Shown here: positions 29,688 to 42,269 of the stretch, in pieces
How the letters are laid out: each line of letters opens with the position of its first letter
How positions within the stretch are numbered: the first letter of the stretch is position 1
Assembly (NCBI GenBank): GCA_963575745.1
Contig: CAUYUJ010012803.1
Location: forward strand, 62,001 to 126,000
Source: Prorocentrum cordatum
Lineage: Eukaryota > Sar > Dinophyceae > Prorocentrales > Prorocentraceae
Direction of reading: 5' to 3'
DNA length: 64,000 nt
Translations under genes and position numbers: made by a program
Notes under the pieces: model-generated
What the model was told of the DNA's origin: nothing
Database searches by the model: none
What the model saw: only the letters and a program-made list of their open reading frames with translations

Positions 29688-31985
29688 CCAACCATCCTGT
29701 GGTGTTGGGTCCTCGTTTTGAAGAGACGGTGCCCCGCGTCTCCTTCCTTCCTCCTTCCTCCTCCTCCGCCTCCCTCCTCCCCCTCTTCCTTGCGTTTCAC
29801 CCGCCCAGTACAGCGTTTCGTAGCCCCATAGGAGCTCCGCCGAAGGCCCCAGTGCTGCCGCCCGCATGCGTCCCGCACACCCAATTCGGCACACCCCTCA
29901 CACGTTTCGTGGCCCCATAAGGAGCCCCACCGAAGGCCCCAGTGCTGCCGCCCGCATGCGTCCCGCACACCCAATTCGGCACACCCCTCACACGTTTCGT
30001 GGCCCCATAGGGAGCCCACCGAAGGCCCCAGTGCTGCCGCCCGCATGCGTCCCGCACACCCAATTCGGCACACCCCTCACACGTTTCGTGGCCCCATAGG
30101 GAGCCCCACAGAAGGCCCCAGTGCTGCCGCCCGCATGCGTCCCGCACACCCAATTCGGCACACCCCTCACACGTTTCGTGGCCCCATAGGGAGCCCACCG
30201 AAGGCCCAGTGCTGCCGCCCGCATGCGTCCCGCACACCCAATTCGGCACACCCTCACACGTTTCGTGGCCCCATAGGGAGCTCCACCGAAGGCCCCAGTG
30301 CTGCCGCCCGCATGCGTCCCGCACACCCAATTTCGGCACACCCCTCACACGTTTCGTGGCCCCATAGGGAGCTCCACCGAAGGCCCCAGTGGCTGCCGCC
30401 CGCATGCGTCCCCACACCCATTTCGGCACACCCCTCACACGTTTCGTGGCCCCATAGGGAGCTCCACCGAAGGCCCCAGTGCTGCCGCCCGCATGCGTCC
30501 CCACACCCATTTCGGCACACCCCTCACCCGTTTCGTGGCCCCATAGGGAGCTCCACCGAAGGCCCCAGTGCTGCCGCCCGCATGCGTCCCGCACACCCAT
30601 TCCGGCACACCCCTCACACGTTTCGTGGCCCCATAGGGAGCCCCCTGAAGGCCCAGTGCTGCCGCCGCATGCGTCCCGCAGCCCAATTCGGCACACCCCT
30701 CACACGTTTCGTGGCCCCATAGGGAACCCCACCGAAGGCCCCAGTGCTGCCGCCTGCATGCGTCCAGCACACCAATTCGGCACACCCCTCACACGTTTCG
30801 TGGCCCCATAGGGAGCCCCACCGAAGGCCCCAGTGCTGCCGCCCGCATGCGTCCCGCACGCCCAATTCGGCACACCCCTCACACGTTTCGTGGCCCCATA
30901 GGAGCCCCACAGAAGGCCCCAGTGCTGCCGCCCGCATGCGTCCCGCACACCCAATTCGGCACATCCCTCACACGTTTCGTGGCCCCATAGGGAGCTCCAC
31001 CGAAGGCCCCAGTGCTGCCGCCCGCATGCGTCCCGCACACCCAATTCGGCACACCCCTCACACGTTTCGTGGCCCCATAGGGAGCTCCACCGAAGGCCCC
31101 AGTGCTGCCGCCCGCATGCGTCCCGCACACCCAATTCGGCACACCCCTCACACGTTTCGTGGCCCCATAGGGAGCTCCACCGAAGGCCCCAGTGGCGGCG
31201 CTCACATGCGCATGCGTCCCGCACACCCATTTCGGCACATCCCTGACAGGTTTCGTGGCCCCATCATCCACCGGAGGCCCCAGTGGCGGCGCTCACATGC
31301 GTCACCCACACCCACCCAATTCGGCACACCCCTCACACGTTTCGTGGCCCCATAGGGAGCTCCACCGAAGGCCCCAGCGGCCGCGCTCACATGCGTCCCC
31401 GCCACCCATCCCGGCACGCCCCTCACAACAACAGGTTTCGTGGCCCCATAGGGAGCTCCACCGAAGGCCCCAGTGGCACCGCCCGCATGCGTCACCACCC
31501 GCACCCAATTCGGCACACCCCTCACACGTTTCGTGGCCCCATAGAGAGCTGCACCGAAGGCCCCAGTGGCGGCGCTCACATGCGTCCCCGCCACACATCC
31601 CAGTACACCCCTCACGCGCTTCGTGGCCCCATAGGGAGCTCCACCGAAGGCCCCAGTAGCGGCGCTTACATGCGTCTCCGCCACCCATCCCGGCCCCCCC
31701 CCCGCAGCAGCATCATGTTTCGGGGACCCATAGGGAGCTCCACTGGAGGCCCCAGTGGCGGCCCGCACATGCGTTTCCGCCACCCATGTCGGCACGCCCC
31801 GCGCGTGTTTCATGTCCCCATAGGGAGCTTCGCCGAATGCCCCAGTGGCACCCATCTCGGCACACCCCTCACACGTTCCGTAGTCCTATGGGGAGTTCCA
31901 TTGAAGATGAAACCCGCAGCTGCGGTACTGACAACTGCATATGGTTGGGTTCTTCGCCAGGCTAATTTGTTTTCAATGTTTTTTG
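29688..31985 (-). repeat. satellite-bearing composite element, copy 2 (inverted)
   Basis: Inverted relative to 21755-24795: begins TTCCCAACCATCCTGTGGTG and ends near TATGGTTGGGTTCTTCGCCA. It contains only satellite between, with no inserted exon. Confidence 0.65.
29820..31890 (-). repeat. ~89-bp satellite array 2, about 23 units
   Basis: Units carry CACACGTTTCGTGGCCCCAT, AGGGAGCTCCACCGAAGGCC and GCCCGCATGCGTCCCGCACA. The left two-thirds are very homogeneous; the right end (31190-31890) is more diverged. Confidence 0.95.
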
Positions 31986-32029
31986 CTTGCCCGCGTTTCA
32001 CTTTCCAAGGTTGCCGAGGAAGCCTCGAA

Positions 32030-32400
32030 CATCGCCCCAAGACGGCCCAAAAGGCCCCCGAGAGGCCCCCAAGACAGCCCAAGAGGGCACCCAAACGGTC
32101 CAAGAGGCGCCCAAGACGGCCCAAGAGGGCTTCAAGACGGCCCCAAGAGGTGCCAAAGAGGGGAAACACGAACCGACAATGGAGATTTCCGCCCCAATAG
32201 GCCCCCAAGAGGCCCCCAAGAGGCCCCAAGAGGCTTAAAAATGCCCCCATCTGAATCAGAGACCCCAAAGAGGCCCCAAGATGCCCCCAAACGACCCCCC
32301 GGAGGCTTCGAAACATTTCAAAATTGCCTCCCCCCAAGAAGCACTCCAGAGGCCCCACGAAGCCCACTGAAGGCCCCAAAGAAGGCCCCAAAGAGGCCAG
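32030..32400. repeat. CCCAAGAGGCC minisatellite block
   Basis: Degenerate 12-18-bp units of CCCAAGACGGCC and CCCAAGAGGCC. Further blocks in either orientation: 28600-29040, 29480-29670, 33340-34090, 35210-36490, 36745-37390, 47150-48640 and 50490-51050. Frames such as PKTAQEAPKTAQ are artefacts. Confidence 0.85.
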
Positions 32401-32718
32401 TCGGTTCCATTCTTTATCTTCCCTCCTCTCTCTCGCCCCCCTCCCCTCAGTCCCTCCGTGCCCGCTCCCCCATACATATGGCATCGCTTGATCGCGTAAT
32501 CATCTTGTACAGCGTGAGCTCCACAGTGAGATGGGCCACAAACACCCAACGAGACCCTGGACTAACCCCCAGCGGCACCCAAGAGTCCCTTCTCTGCTGG
32601 GGCCAGGCTCATGTTGATTTTTCAAACCATGCTGAAGCCATTCGTCGGTACGTGCATTCGTGCAGCCGTGACTTTGTCAATGCGCGCAGCCGTGGTATTT
32701 TCAAGCGCCTGCGCTTGC

Positions 32719-32778
32719 TAGAACCTAAGCGCGCGCGAAGCGCGCGTGGTTCTAGTATATATATATATATATATATAT
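32719..32778. repeat. TAGAACC hairpin with adjacent TA run, copy 1
   Basis: TAGAACC and GGTTCTA (32719-32754) enclose GCGCGCGAAGCGCGCG; a TA run follows directly. Similar hairpins lie at 34747-34780 and 47059-47094. Confidence 0.75.
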
Positions 32779-33339
32779 GTACACACTAATACCACGCACA
32801 CGCGCATCGCGCGCAATAGGTTCCAACGTCATCCAAACACACCTCACAAAACCAAATGTGGATGGACATGATCCCGCAAGGATCACCATACGGGAACGTA
32901 CTTTCTGACAGAAGCTTCCAGAGTCAATGAATGCTGAACAAGAAGGTCCCAGGAGATCCCGCTGCACTGAGCAGATACAGCGAGCACCTGCCCGAAAGAA
33001 ACTTTTGGGAGGCTTCGGGCGACTCGTGACCTGTAGACCGTCTTCAACGGTCTTGAAGATCTCCTGGGTGTCTCGAGAGCCCCTTGGACTATCTGGGAGT
33101 GTCTTCGGATGATCCTTCGTAACCCTGGGGCACATGTTGGGTAATTCAGGTCATTTAGTAGCTTTCAGCGTGAGTCGAAGCCGTCTCGGGCGCGGCCTTG
33201 GGGTCCACTAGGTTAATATGATGCTCTTCGCACGGTACCAGACAGATGACGCGGCTCACTCATCTCATAGAGGCGACGTCCAACACGACTTCGTGCCAGA
33301 GGCATGCGTGCAGGGCGGATCCCGCAGCTGTTTCTGTCT

Positions 33340-34090
33340 ACAAGCGCCCAGGAAGGCCCCAGGACGGTGCGCAAGGCAGCCACGAGGAGGACCCAGGGCA
33401 GCCTAAGGGAGGATGCCCGAGCGCCCATGAGGGAGCCTGGCAAAACCATGCTGACATTCTCTCTGGATGCCATTCTGGGCGCGCTCTTGGAGGGCTCCTG
33501 GGGGTTTCTGGGGAGGGGGGGGAGGGCTCTTGGGCGCCACTTGGGGCTCCTTGGGGGTCTCCTGGTGACCTCTCGCAACTTTTTTGGGGGGCGCCTCCAG
33601 GGCCTCCCTGGGGCGCTTGGCGTCTTTCGGGGCGGAGGGCTCCACATGCCGGGTCGGATCCCCGCTCTTGCCCCATGCTGTTGGGCCGTCTTGAAGGCCT
33701 CTTGGGCCGTCTTGGGGGCCTCTTGGGCCAGCTGGGCGCTCTCTTGGGTCGTATTGGCGGTGTCAAGCGGGCCCCTTGGGCGGTCTTGGTGCTGTCTCTG
33801 GGGACCTCTTGGGCCGTCTTGGGGCATTGTAGGGCAGACGCGCGGTAATGCTAACATCTGTCAAAACCCATGGAACGTGGATACTATTGCCTCCTAGGGC
33901 CCTCTTGGTGACCTTTTGCTGCATTTTGGAACTCTTTTGGGCCTGCTCGACGCTATCTCGGGCTTTCTTTTCCGGCGTTCTTGGGCCATCTCGGGGCTCT
34001 CTTGGCGCGTCTCGAGGGCATCGTGGGCATCTCGAAACCGTCTTGAAACCCTCTCTGGGCGCTCTCGGACCCCCCCACGACGGAGAACCC
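33340..34090. repeat. CTTGGG minisatellite block
   Basis: Degenerate CTTGGGCCGTCTTGG-type units. Nothing else was recognised between 32780 and 34170. Confidence 0.8.
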
Positions 34091-34169
34091 GGAAATGTAC
34101 CATGGGGGCACCTCGGTGAACCCCTGGCCCCAAGATCTCCCCTCGTGCAGGTACACATACAAAAACCAA

Positions 34170-34735
34170 TCGTACGTGCGTGCGTATGGATGTATATATG
34201 TATGTATGCATGTGTGTGTACATGTATGTATGTATACGTATATATGCTTGTATGAATGCATGTTTGTGTGTATGCGTGTATGTATGTATGCATGCATGCA
34301 TGTATGTATGTATGTTTGCATGTATGTATGTGTTTATGTATGTGTGTATGAAGGTTTGTGTGTATATATGTGTACATATACATGCATGTATGTATGGATG
34401 GATGTATTGATGGATGAGTGTATGTGTGTATGCGTGTATGTATGCATGCATGTATGTATGTATGTATGAATGAATGTATGTATGTATGTATGTATGCATG
34501 TATGTGTGTATGTATGTATGTATGTATGTATGTATGTATGTATGTATGTATGTATGTGTGCATGTGTATGTAGTCATGCATTTATGTATGTATGCATGTA
34601 TGTATAGAGGTATATGTATTGTTGTGCGTGCATGCATGTATGCATGTATGTAGGTGTGTTTGCATGGTTGGTTGGTTGTATATATGTATGTATGTATGCA
34701 TGCATGTGCGCATGCATGCATGTATGTACGTACAT
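34170..34735. repeat. TGTA/TGCA microsatellite
   Basis: Over 550 bp of TGTATG and GCATG tetranucleotide-type repeats. The His/Ile/Tyr-rich frames are artefacts. Confidence 0.95.
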
Positions 34736-34746
34736 CTTTACGCGCG

Positions 34747-34780
34747 CTAGAACTATTGCGCGCGCTTCGCGCGCGCTCCA
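34747..34780. repeat. GCGCGC hairpin, copy 2
   Basis: A perfect GCGCGCGC-TTC-GCGCGCGC stem (34758-34776) with a decayed TAGAAC outer arm, at the end of the TGTA microsatellite. Confidence 0.7.
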
Positions 34781-35079
34781 ATACAAGTTAGGCTGGATGG
34801 TGACGCTCTCGGTGAACTCTATGTCATGATAGTTCTTCCCCAGGGCTTCCACGAACCGCGAAGACGGCACACGTGGCTTCCAAGACTTCCTACAGTCCAC
34901 CCACGGCGGCCTAAGGCAGGGCCAAGAAACACTTCGGGGGCCCTTCTCTTCGCCGCGGCTGGATGTAGCCAGAGGGAGAGGGAGGAACAGGGGAGGTGAA
35001 GAGTTTTCCTGGGGGAGAAGGGGGATGAGGAGGAGGAAGAAGAGAAGGCCGCAGAAGAGGAGGACGAGGAGGCAATGTG

Positions 35080-35150
35080 ATATATATATATATACACACA
35101 TATATATATGTATGTATGTATACATATATATATATATATATATATATTGT
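35080..35150. repeat. TA microsatellite
   Basis: TATATA runs with CACACA and TGTATG interruptions. 34800-35080 holds nothing recognised. Confidence 0.9.
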
Positions 35151-35209
35151 TTTGCAATCGTAGCCAAGCTGCCGGGCGAACTTGAAAAACAGGGTTGAAA
35201 CTCTCCTTT

Positions 35210-37400
35210 TTTCAAGTGCCCTCGGGGCCTCCTTTGGGGCTCTTTTGGGTCTCTGTGGGGCTGCTTTCTTGGGGACCTCGTGAGGCCTCCCGCGGCTCAC
35301 CTGGGGCGCAGATCTCGGCTTCACTGTTCACGTTCCCGATCCTGGGTCGCGGTTGTGGCTCCCTCGAGCAGTCTTGGACGTTTTGGCGGTTTCTTGGAAG
35401 CCTCTTTGGGCGTCTTGGAGGCCTCTTGGGGCAACCTGGGGGGCTCTTGGAGCGAAGATCTGGGATTCTACTTTCACGCTCCCCTTCTCGGGCCGCTGTC
35501 GATGCGCGTCTAGGGCTCCTCGTGGGGCCGTGCGGGGTGTCTGGGGGCCATCCACAGGCCTCCGAAGCCCATCGGCAACGAACAGGCGAGTTATTAAATC
35601 ATGTACGATGTTCCACCAATGTTTGAAGCATTTGATGCTCTCGGGGTCATTTGGGAAGCCTCTGGGGGCCTCTTCTGGACCTCCAGGAGCCGCTTGGGGG
35701 CGTCGTGGAAGCGTCTTGGGAACTCTTGGGCCCATCTTCGGGCCAATTTTGACCATCTTGGCGGCCTCTTGGGCCGTCTTCAGGCCATCATGGGTCGGTT
35801 TGGAAACGTCTTGGGAGGCTCTGCTCTTGAAGCTGTCCTGGAGGCTTCTGGGGCTCCTCGTGGAAACATCTGGACAGTTCGTTCGGATCTCGTGGCATGT
35901 CTCTCGGGGGCTTCCTGGAAGCAATTCCGAAGCCTCTTGAGGCGCGTTTCAGTGCCTGTCGGGGGCCGTTTGGGGGCCTCTTGGGGGCCTCTCGGGGGCC
36001 TCTCGGAGCCCTCTTGGGAGCCTCCTGGGGTCATTTGGGGGCCTCTTGGTGGCCTCTGGGAGCCTCCTGAGATCCCCTGTCTGGGCAAATTCTTGGAGCC
36101 GTCTTGAAGCCCACTTGGGCCGACTTGGAGGCCTCCTGGGCCGTCTTGGGGCGCCTTGGGGGCTTCCTTGGGGCCTCTTCGGCCGTCTTGGGGCGATCTT
36201 GGGGGCCTATTGGGCCGTGTTGGAGCGTCGGGAAGCCAAAAAAGCGAAAACCCAAAACGCGTTCAACAAGTTTTGATACACCAACAATTGGTGCGTCTTG
36301 GGGTCCTCTTGGGAAGCCTCTTGGAGGCCGCCCTCTTTGGGGGTCTTGGAGGCCTCTTGGGCCGCCTTTGGACCAGTTTGGGCGTCTTGGAGCGATCTTT
36401 GGCCCTCTCGGGGCCCTCTTCGACCATCTTGGGACCCTCCTGGGGCCGTCTTGGAGGCCTCTGGGGCCGTCTTGAAGCCCCTTGGAGGCCCCAGGGAAAG
36501 GTTGCGGAGTGGCCGACACCGGGCCAGGGGCGGGGGTGGCGCTTGGCGCCATGCACCTTGGTCCTTGAAGTTTGGTATGCAGGCGGAATAGCAGGAAAGT
36601 CAAGCCGACAATTTAGCGATAACTCGTTGTTGCCTTTTCCAGCATCGCCGCTATAACGATATGTTTCGTTATCCTTCCTCCATGCTTCTTTTCTTCATTT
36701 TCGCCATACCCTGCGCATTCTCCCCATCCTCCTCAGCTCTCTTTTGCGGAGGCTCCTCCTTGGAGAGCCTCTGGGGGCCTCACAAAAGTAGTTTCAGGCT
36801 TTCTTAAGGCCGTCTGGAGGCCTCCTGGGCGTATTCTGGGGGCCTCTGGGGGCTTCCTCGGGCCACCCTGCCTCCAACCGCGGTCTGCCTGAACGACCGG
36901 GTCACGATTTGGAATGCTTCGGAGGGTGTCTTGGGGCCATCTTGGGCCGCCATGGGGCTCTCTGAGGGCCATCTTGGACCCGTGTTATGCTGTTTTGGGG
37001 CTCTCTTGGACTGCCTGGAAGCCCTTTCGCACGGTTGTGGGGCGATTTTTGGAGCCTCCCAGGAGGCTTCGGACGCGCAGAAGACCGCCGTCTTGGAGCG
37101 TCGGGAAGCCGAAAAGAGGAGAACCCCAAAATTCACCACACCAAAATAGAAAATCAATGATTTTTGCCTCTGGGGGCCTTCTTGGGAGTGCTCCTGGAGG
37201 CCTGTTTGGGGCCGTCGTGGAGGCCTCTTGGGCCATCTTGAGGTCACGTCGGTCACGCTTGGAGTGCTCTTGTGCTGTCTTGGGGGTCTCTGGGACGTCT
37301 CCGATGACCCCCCTGATCGCCCTAGGTGTGCTGGAAAGGCTTGGCAAAACGCCCTGCGAGGCCCGGGGGGCCGCTTCGAGGCCCGTCCGGAGGGTCCCAA
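35210..37400. repeat. CTTGGGGGCCTC minisatellite, long block
   Basis: About 2 kb of degenerate units, interrupted at 36520-36740 by a non-repetitive segment that includes the repeat related to 29293-29345. Confidence 0.8.
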
Positions 37401-37479
37401 AGCCCCAGATCCCGGGAGTCAGTTTTTTTTGGGGGGGGAGGGGTTTCCCCCCCGCCCGGGCTTGAAAATATATAGGAAG

Positions 37480-37523
37480 GGGAATGACTATATATATATA
37501 TAGATAGATAGATATGTAAATGC

Positions 37524-37555
<32 letters not shown>

Positions 37556-37764
37556 ATCTATATACATATATACGTATATACATATATATATATGTATACA
37601 CAGTCTTCGTGCTATCATGAGGAACGCTGACTAAGGAACGAAGATCTCGCCACGGCGAGCTTCGGCCACGAATGGGTTCCCGAATCGTGGGCCCGACCCT
37701 AAGGCTGTGTTTCCTTCACATTATTGACTGTATATGTATATGCATATGTATGTGTATAGGTGTA

Positions 37765-37807
<43 letters not shown>

Positions 37808-37870
37808 CTATGCAAATGTACATGTGTGCATGGACATGCAGATAGGCGTGTGTATATAAACATGCGTGCA
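37480..37870. repeat. TA and TGTA microsatellites
   Basis: 37488-37605 is TA-rich; 37730-37860 is TATGTGTATG-type. Confidence 0.9.
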
Positions 37871-38253
37871 TACACGAATCCCAACTATCCTAACCTGGCC
37901 TGGGGCAACTGAGACATAGCAGACGGAGGGCTGGGCAGGGCCGGCCAGCCGCCCGGCACCGGGCGGGCAAGCAAGCGAAGGCGACGGCGACACCCCCAGG
38001 GGGCCACAACCGCGACCCAGACACCCCGCACGGCCCCACGAGGAGCCCTAGACGCGCATCGACAGCGGCCCGAGAGGGGGAGCGTGAAAGTAGAATCCCA
38101 GATCTTCGCTCCAAGAGCCCCCCAGGTTGCCCCAAGAGGCCTCCAAGACGCATTACATCCGACGAGGTGACTTCTGTTCACGCCGTGGCTCCCGAGAAAT
38201 CTGGACCCCTTTCCGTGGGGACCGACTTCTCATCCTGAACAGTCTGTTGGCAA

Positions 38254-38397
38254 CAAGGCTCGACCTAGACAAGGTTTTCCGTTCTCGCATTGATTTTATG
38301 CTCCCTAGTTCTATCTTCGTTCCGCCTGTTCTCCAAAACGGAATCCAAACGAAGACGGGCCTCGAGATCGCCAAAACACCGCTTAGGTCGAGCCCTG
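38254..38397. mobile_element. fold-back element with GGCTCGACCTA ends, copy 2
   Basis: The left end CAAGGCTCGACCTAGAC is inverted at the right as TTAGGTCGAGCCCTG. The interior (TTTATGCTCCCTAGTTCTAT) resembles that of 25326-25552. Confidence 0.5.
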
Positions 38398-38495
38398 GTT
38401 GACGGTGGCGGGTCATGGCAAGGGCCCCTGGAGGCAGAAAGCTGCCAGACACCATCTGCCGTGGTCGTTCTGCGGCGCGAAGATGTCAGGGGTCT

Positions 38496-38565
38496 GCGAC
38501 CACGACGTTGATGGCGACGACGACGGCCGACACCGACGACGACGACTACGACGACGACGACTCGT
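38496..38565. repeat. GAC trinucleotide-rich patch
   Basis: GACGAC-type repeats. No gene was supported between 38400 and 39075. Confidence 0.75.
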
Positions 38566-39075
38566 GGGCCACCTTTGGAGGGGGAGAAAACGATGAAGAT
38601 CTCCCTCGCGAGTCGGCGACGGCCAGCATGGGCCAAGCACGACCAGGATCCGTGTATCGACAAGACATCGCGACCTCCTGGTCACGGCCGCCCTGCTCCT
38701 TCCTGGAGTCAACCTTGAGCCGATTCTTCGGCCCCGCACCCCTCTCTCGAGGACGGGTGCCCCGATCAGATGCTGGTGTGGGGTGATGTTCCAGGGATGC
38801 CTTCCGGTGTGAACTGCCGGGGCTCGAGTGGACGAAGAGGATGTCAGAGAGTATTGGAACGGCCCTGAGCCTTCGGGGACCCCTGAGATTTTTGTTGGAG
38901 GCTCCCGAAGCGCAGAGGACAGGAGGGCGGGGCCAAGATGTGCGCTGGCGCCGTCTGGGAATGGGCCACCCGGAGGCACTCCTGACCGGCACTGGCGCGC
39001 ATCGCGGCGCGACCGGCTCCCTCTCTCCTCCTCCCCGCCCCCCCCCAATCACGCCCACTCGAGCGGGCTCCTCCC

Positions 39076-39207
39076 TCGCCATCGCTCGGACGTCCATTCC
39101 CTGTGCTTTCTTCGGTGTCGTGCGTGGCTTTTTCGCCGAATGATCAGGGATGCTCCTCGATGGTCCTCGCCGAAAGAAAAAAAAATTCACACGTCCGAGC
39201 GATGCCA
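39076..39207. mobile_element. fold-back element, family F5 copy 2
   Basis: Inverted ends TCGCCATCGCTCGGACGT and ACGTCCGAGCGATGCCA. Confidence 0.65.
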
Positions 39208-39790
39208 AATTCCTGGGAGAACCAAGAAACACCGATGCCGCTACCCGCTACCCCCTAGACCTCTCCCGGGGTGCCTCCTGACCGGAACTTCGACGCGAAT
39301 CCAGCGGCGGCGACAGGGGCCTCCCAGGAGGCCCGCGAACATGGGCCGAGGGTAGCGGTATGCCCAGACATCCGGCTGATCTGATTGTTTGGATGCATGG
39401 GCCGCGGAGGTCTGGACCACTTCCCCGAGGCCTGGTTTTTGCTCGGAACCTTTTGTTGACGGTCCCGAGGCCCGGCGAGAGCCCTCGGAGGCCGAAATCA
39501 ACCAAAGCCCGCAAGCCCCCCAGGCATGCGTTCCGGCGTCCTGGCAAGGGTCTCTCAGCTGCCTTTGCAAGCGTCTCCACAAGCCTTTTACGCGATTCGG
39601 ACTGCGTCGCAGTCTGGGGCTTGGACGCCACCAAAGTTCCGAGAAACATCTCATTTTCGTTCCCAATACGCGTGCCCGAATACCCCCCGGCAGCTCCCTC
39701 GCAGCTCCTTCGAAACTCCTTGGAATCTTGCTTTCGAAGCTTGCGTTGCCTTGGAGCGTCGGACCTCTGGGTGGCTGCCCTCTCCTCCTC

Positions 39791-40022
39791 TTGAGCAGGG
39801 ACCGACCGTCCCGGCATTCCTATAGGCCTACCACGACATGTTCTTAGAGCCCAGAAATGTTCGAGGAACAAAACAATGTCCTTCGAACATAAGCCCGCTG
39901 TGCTAAACAAAAACGAGATAGTCCCAGCCAGGCATGCTCTCAGAACACTTCGTGCAGACCACAAAAAAGGTTCTCACACCAGCAGGCCTATCGGCGAGCC
40001 AGGACGCTTCGCCACTGCTCGA
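39791..40022. mobile_element. MITE-like element, family F1 copy 2
   Basis: A 232-bp element starting TTGAGCAG and ending CTGCTCGA, flanked by TCCTC on both sides (39786-39790, 40023-40027). Confidence 0.8.
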
Positions 40023-40034
40023 TCCTCAGGGCCT

Positions 40035-40240
40035 CCCCTCGTCGGGCCGGGCGAAAGGGGGGGATAGCAAAGGGGGGGGGGAGAATCAGCTCACGTATAC
40101 CTGATTTTCCCGGCGCTTCCCGGCGCCGGGAGGCACCCATGCATCGAGGAATGGGCCCCTCGGTGGGGCCGAAACCAGATGCATGCAGCAGATCTCGCAA
40201 CCCCCCCTTTCTTAATCCCCCCCTGTCGTCCGGCCCGGAG
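40035..40240. mobile_element. G-rich fold-back element, family F3 copy 2
   Basis: The left arm CGGGCCGGGCGAAAGGGGGG is inverted at the right (CCCCCCTGTCGTCCGGCCCG). Matches 3106-3313. Confidence 0.65.
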
Positions 40241-40575
40241 GAGGAGGAGAGGAGGAGGAGGAGGAGGAGGAGGAGGAGGCGGAGGAGAAGGGAAGGAGTA
40301 GGAAGGAGGGAGGAGGAGGAGGAGGAGGAGAGGGAGGCAGGCTGCAGGATTGGAGGCAGGAAGAAAGAGGTAAGGAGAGGAGGAGAGCGGCGGAGGATGA
40401 GGAGGAGGAGGAGGAGGAGTGAGGAGGGAGGCGTGAGGAGGAGGTGAGGAGGAGAGGAGGAGAGGAGGAGGAGGAAGGAGGAGGAGGAGGAGGAAGGAGG
40501 TGGAGAGGAGGAGGAGGGTGAGTGCAGGAGGGAGGAGGGAGATGAGGAGGAGGAGGAGGAGGAGGAGGAGGAGGC
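40237..40575. repeat. GGA purine tract
   Basis: Nearly pure GGA for about 330 bp. Confidence 0.95.
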
Positions 40576-40696
40576 CCGACCTCGGCCCCTCCCCGCGGCG
40601 GGGGCGCCTGCGTGTGGCCGAACCGCCGCAGGCGCACAGGGCCCGCCGCCTGGCTCCGCGCCGCGGCGCGCGGGGCCGCCGCGGCCCCAGCGCGCT

Positions 40697-40965
40697 CGAA
40701 GGGGCCCTGAGACACCCAAATAAATACACACAAATATAAAGATTCCCCACATTTTCCAATGTTTTCTGGGTTTTTGTTTTCCCCCCCACTGCCAGCCATG
40801 TTTTTCAAATTTTCTTCGTGTGTCTCTTCCCCCACACACTTGTTATTTTCTTCCCTTCTTCTCTTTATTGTTTTTGTTTTGTCCCAAAATCCTTCCCATC
40901 TTTCTGGGGACAGAAAGTCGCGATTAATTGTGTTCTGTGTGTTCTTTCCCCTCCTGAGCTCGGCT
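40697..40965. repeat. AT-rich dispersed repeat, family F6 copy 2
   Basis: Same ordered blocks as 2636-2805, with extra T-rich sequence inserted near 40800-40900. Confidence 0.7.
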
Positions 40966-41164
40966 TCGCTTCCCTCCGCGCGACGGGCGGCCGGGCCCCG
41001 CCAGTGGGGCGGGTCCGGCAGGGGCCGGAGGGGGCCGGGGGGGGGGGTGCTGAGATCTTCTCCTCACGGGCGCTTTTGGGTGCCCCGTCGTCGGGCGGTG
41101 CGGTGGGGCCAACCACCCAGCAGCAACAAAGTGGCGCGGATACTGGGGCATGGCAGACGCCTAT

Positions 41165-41600
41165 TCCTACCTACTATCATCCTACTCCCTCTCCCCTCTT
41201 TCCTCCTCCTCCTTCCCCTCACCTCCTCCTCCATCCTCCTCCTCATTCCTCATCAGCCTCCTCCTCTTCCTCCTCCTCACTCCTCCTCATCCCCTCCTCA
41301 TCCTCATCCTCCTTCATCCTCCGTCCTCCTCTCCTCCTCCTCTCCTCCTCCTACCTCCTCCCCCTCCTCCTCTCCCTCCTCCTCCTCTACCCTCGCCTTC
41401 CTCCTCTCCTACTCCTCCTCCTCCTCCGCCTCCTCCCTCCTCCTTCCTCCTCCACATCCTCCTCCCTCCCACACCTCCTACTTCTCCTCCTCATCCTCCT
41501 CCGCCTCGTCCTGCCTTCTCTTCCTGCCTCCTCCTCCTCCTCCTCCTCCTGCCTCCTCCTCCTCCTCCTCCTCCTCCTCCTCCTCCTCCTCCTGCCTGCG
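41165..41600. repeat. long CTC tract
   Basis: About 430 bp of CTC with CAT, CCC and TTC interruptions. Open frames through it on both strands are artefacts. Confidence 0.95.
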
Positions 41601-42011
41601 CCAAGTCAGCAAATCTGGCGCGCAGGCGCGTGGGCGCCAGATGCAACGATCCGTGGGCCTGGCGCGTAGGGGCGCCAGAGCCACGGGCCGTGGCAGAGGC
41701 ACCCCCGAAAGAGGAGGCCAATGCGCGAGACGGGGCTCGTCAGTCCTCCCATCGTGTTCGCGACAGGGAAACCTTTTTCGTCGGCGGCGAGGAAGAGGCA
41801 GTCCGCACCAGCGTGAGGCGAAGGCAACCGAGAGGCGCATCGTCCGGCGCGCAGGAGGAAAGAAGACGGAGGGGGGCGGCCGCGCGAGGGGAGGGGGGGG
41901 AGGCGCTCAGACGTGGAAGAGTTCCGCGACGAGCAGCCCAGAACGGCCAGCCGGGGCATCGGGGACCGCGGCAGCAGCCCGGGCCGAGGCGGGCAAAAGC
42001 GTCTGGGAAGC

Positions 42012-42196
42012 ACGATATCCATATCCACGGCCTCGCAGGCTGGGCCCCTCTGTCGCGGCCCCATGGGTACGGAGCCTGTGTTTGCGGATGCCCTGCGCTG
42101 AACGCATCCACGCGACCGCGCATCCGCGCATCCGCGGGATCGCGCCCCAGAATCCAGACCGAGAGGGCGTGCATATGGATACGTTCTCCGCTCGTG
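42012..42196. mobile_element. fold-back element with ATATCCATATCCACG ends
   Basis: The left end ATATCCATATCCACGGCCTC is inverted at the right (GGGCGTGCATATGGATAC). Its right half, complemented, matches 45918-46052 (GTATCCATATCCGTGCCCTC). Confidence 0.5.
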
Positions 42197-42269
42197 ATAG
42201 GCTCACTGTGTACACCCCCGGTCAATATTAAGAATACCATGAGATAAGAAACTTTCTTATTGAGCGCCG

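Noticed and set aside
29797-31855. CRISPR-like array impression at the 89-bp repeats
   Set aside because: Units are tandem with no unique spacers, vary in length, and there are no cas genes; this is satellite DNA.
33763-34781. His/Ile/Tyr-rich proteins of up to 295 residues
   Set aside because: Direct translation of the TGTA microsatellite.
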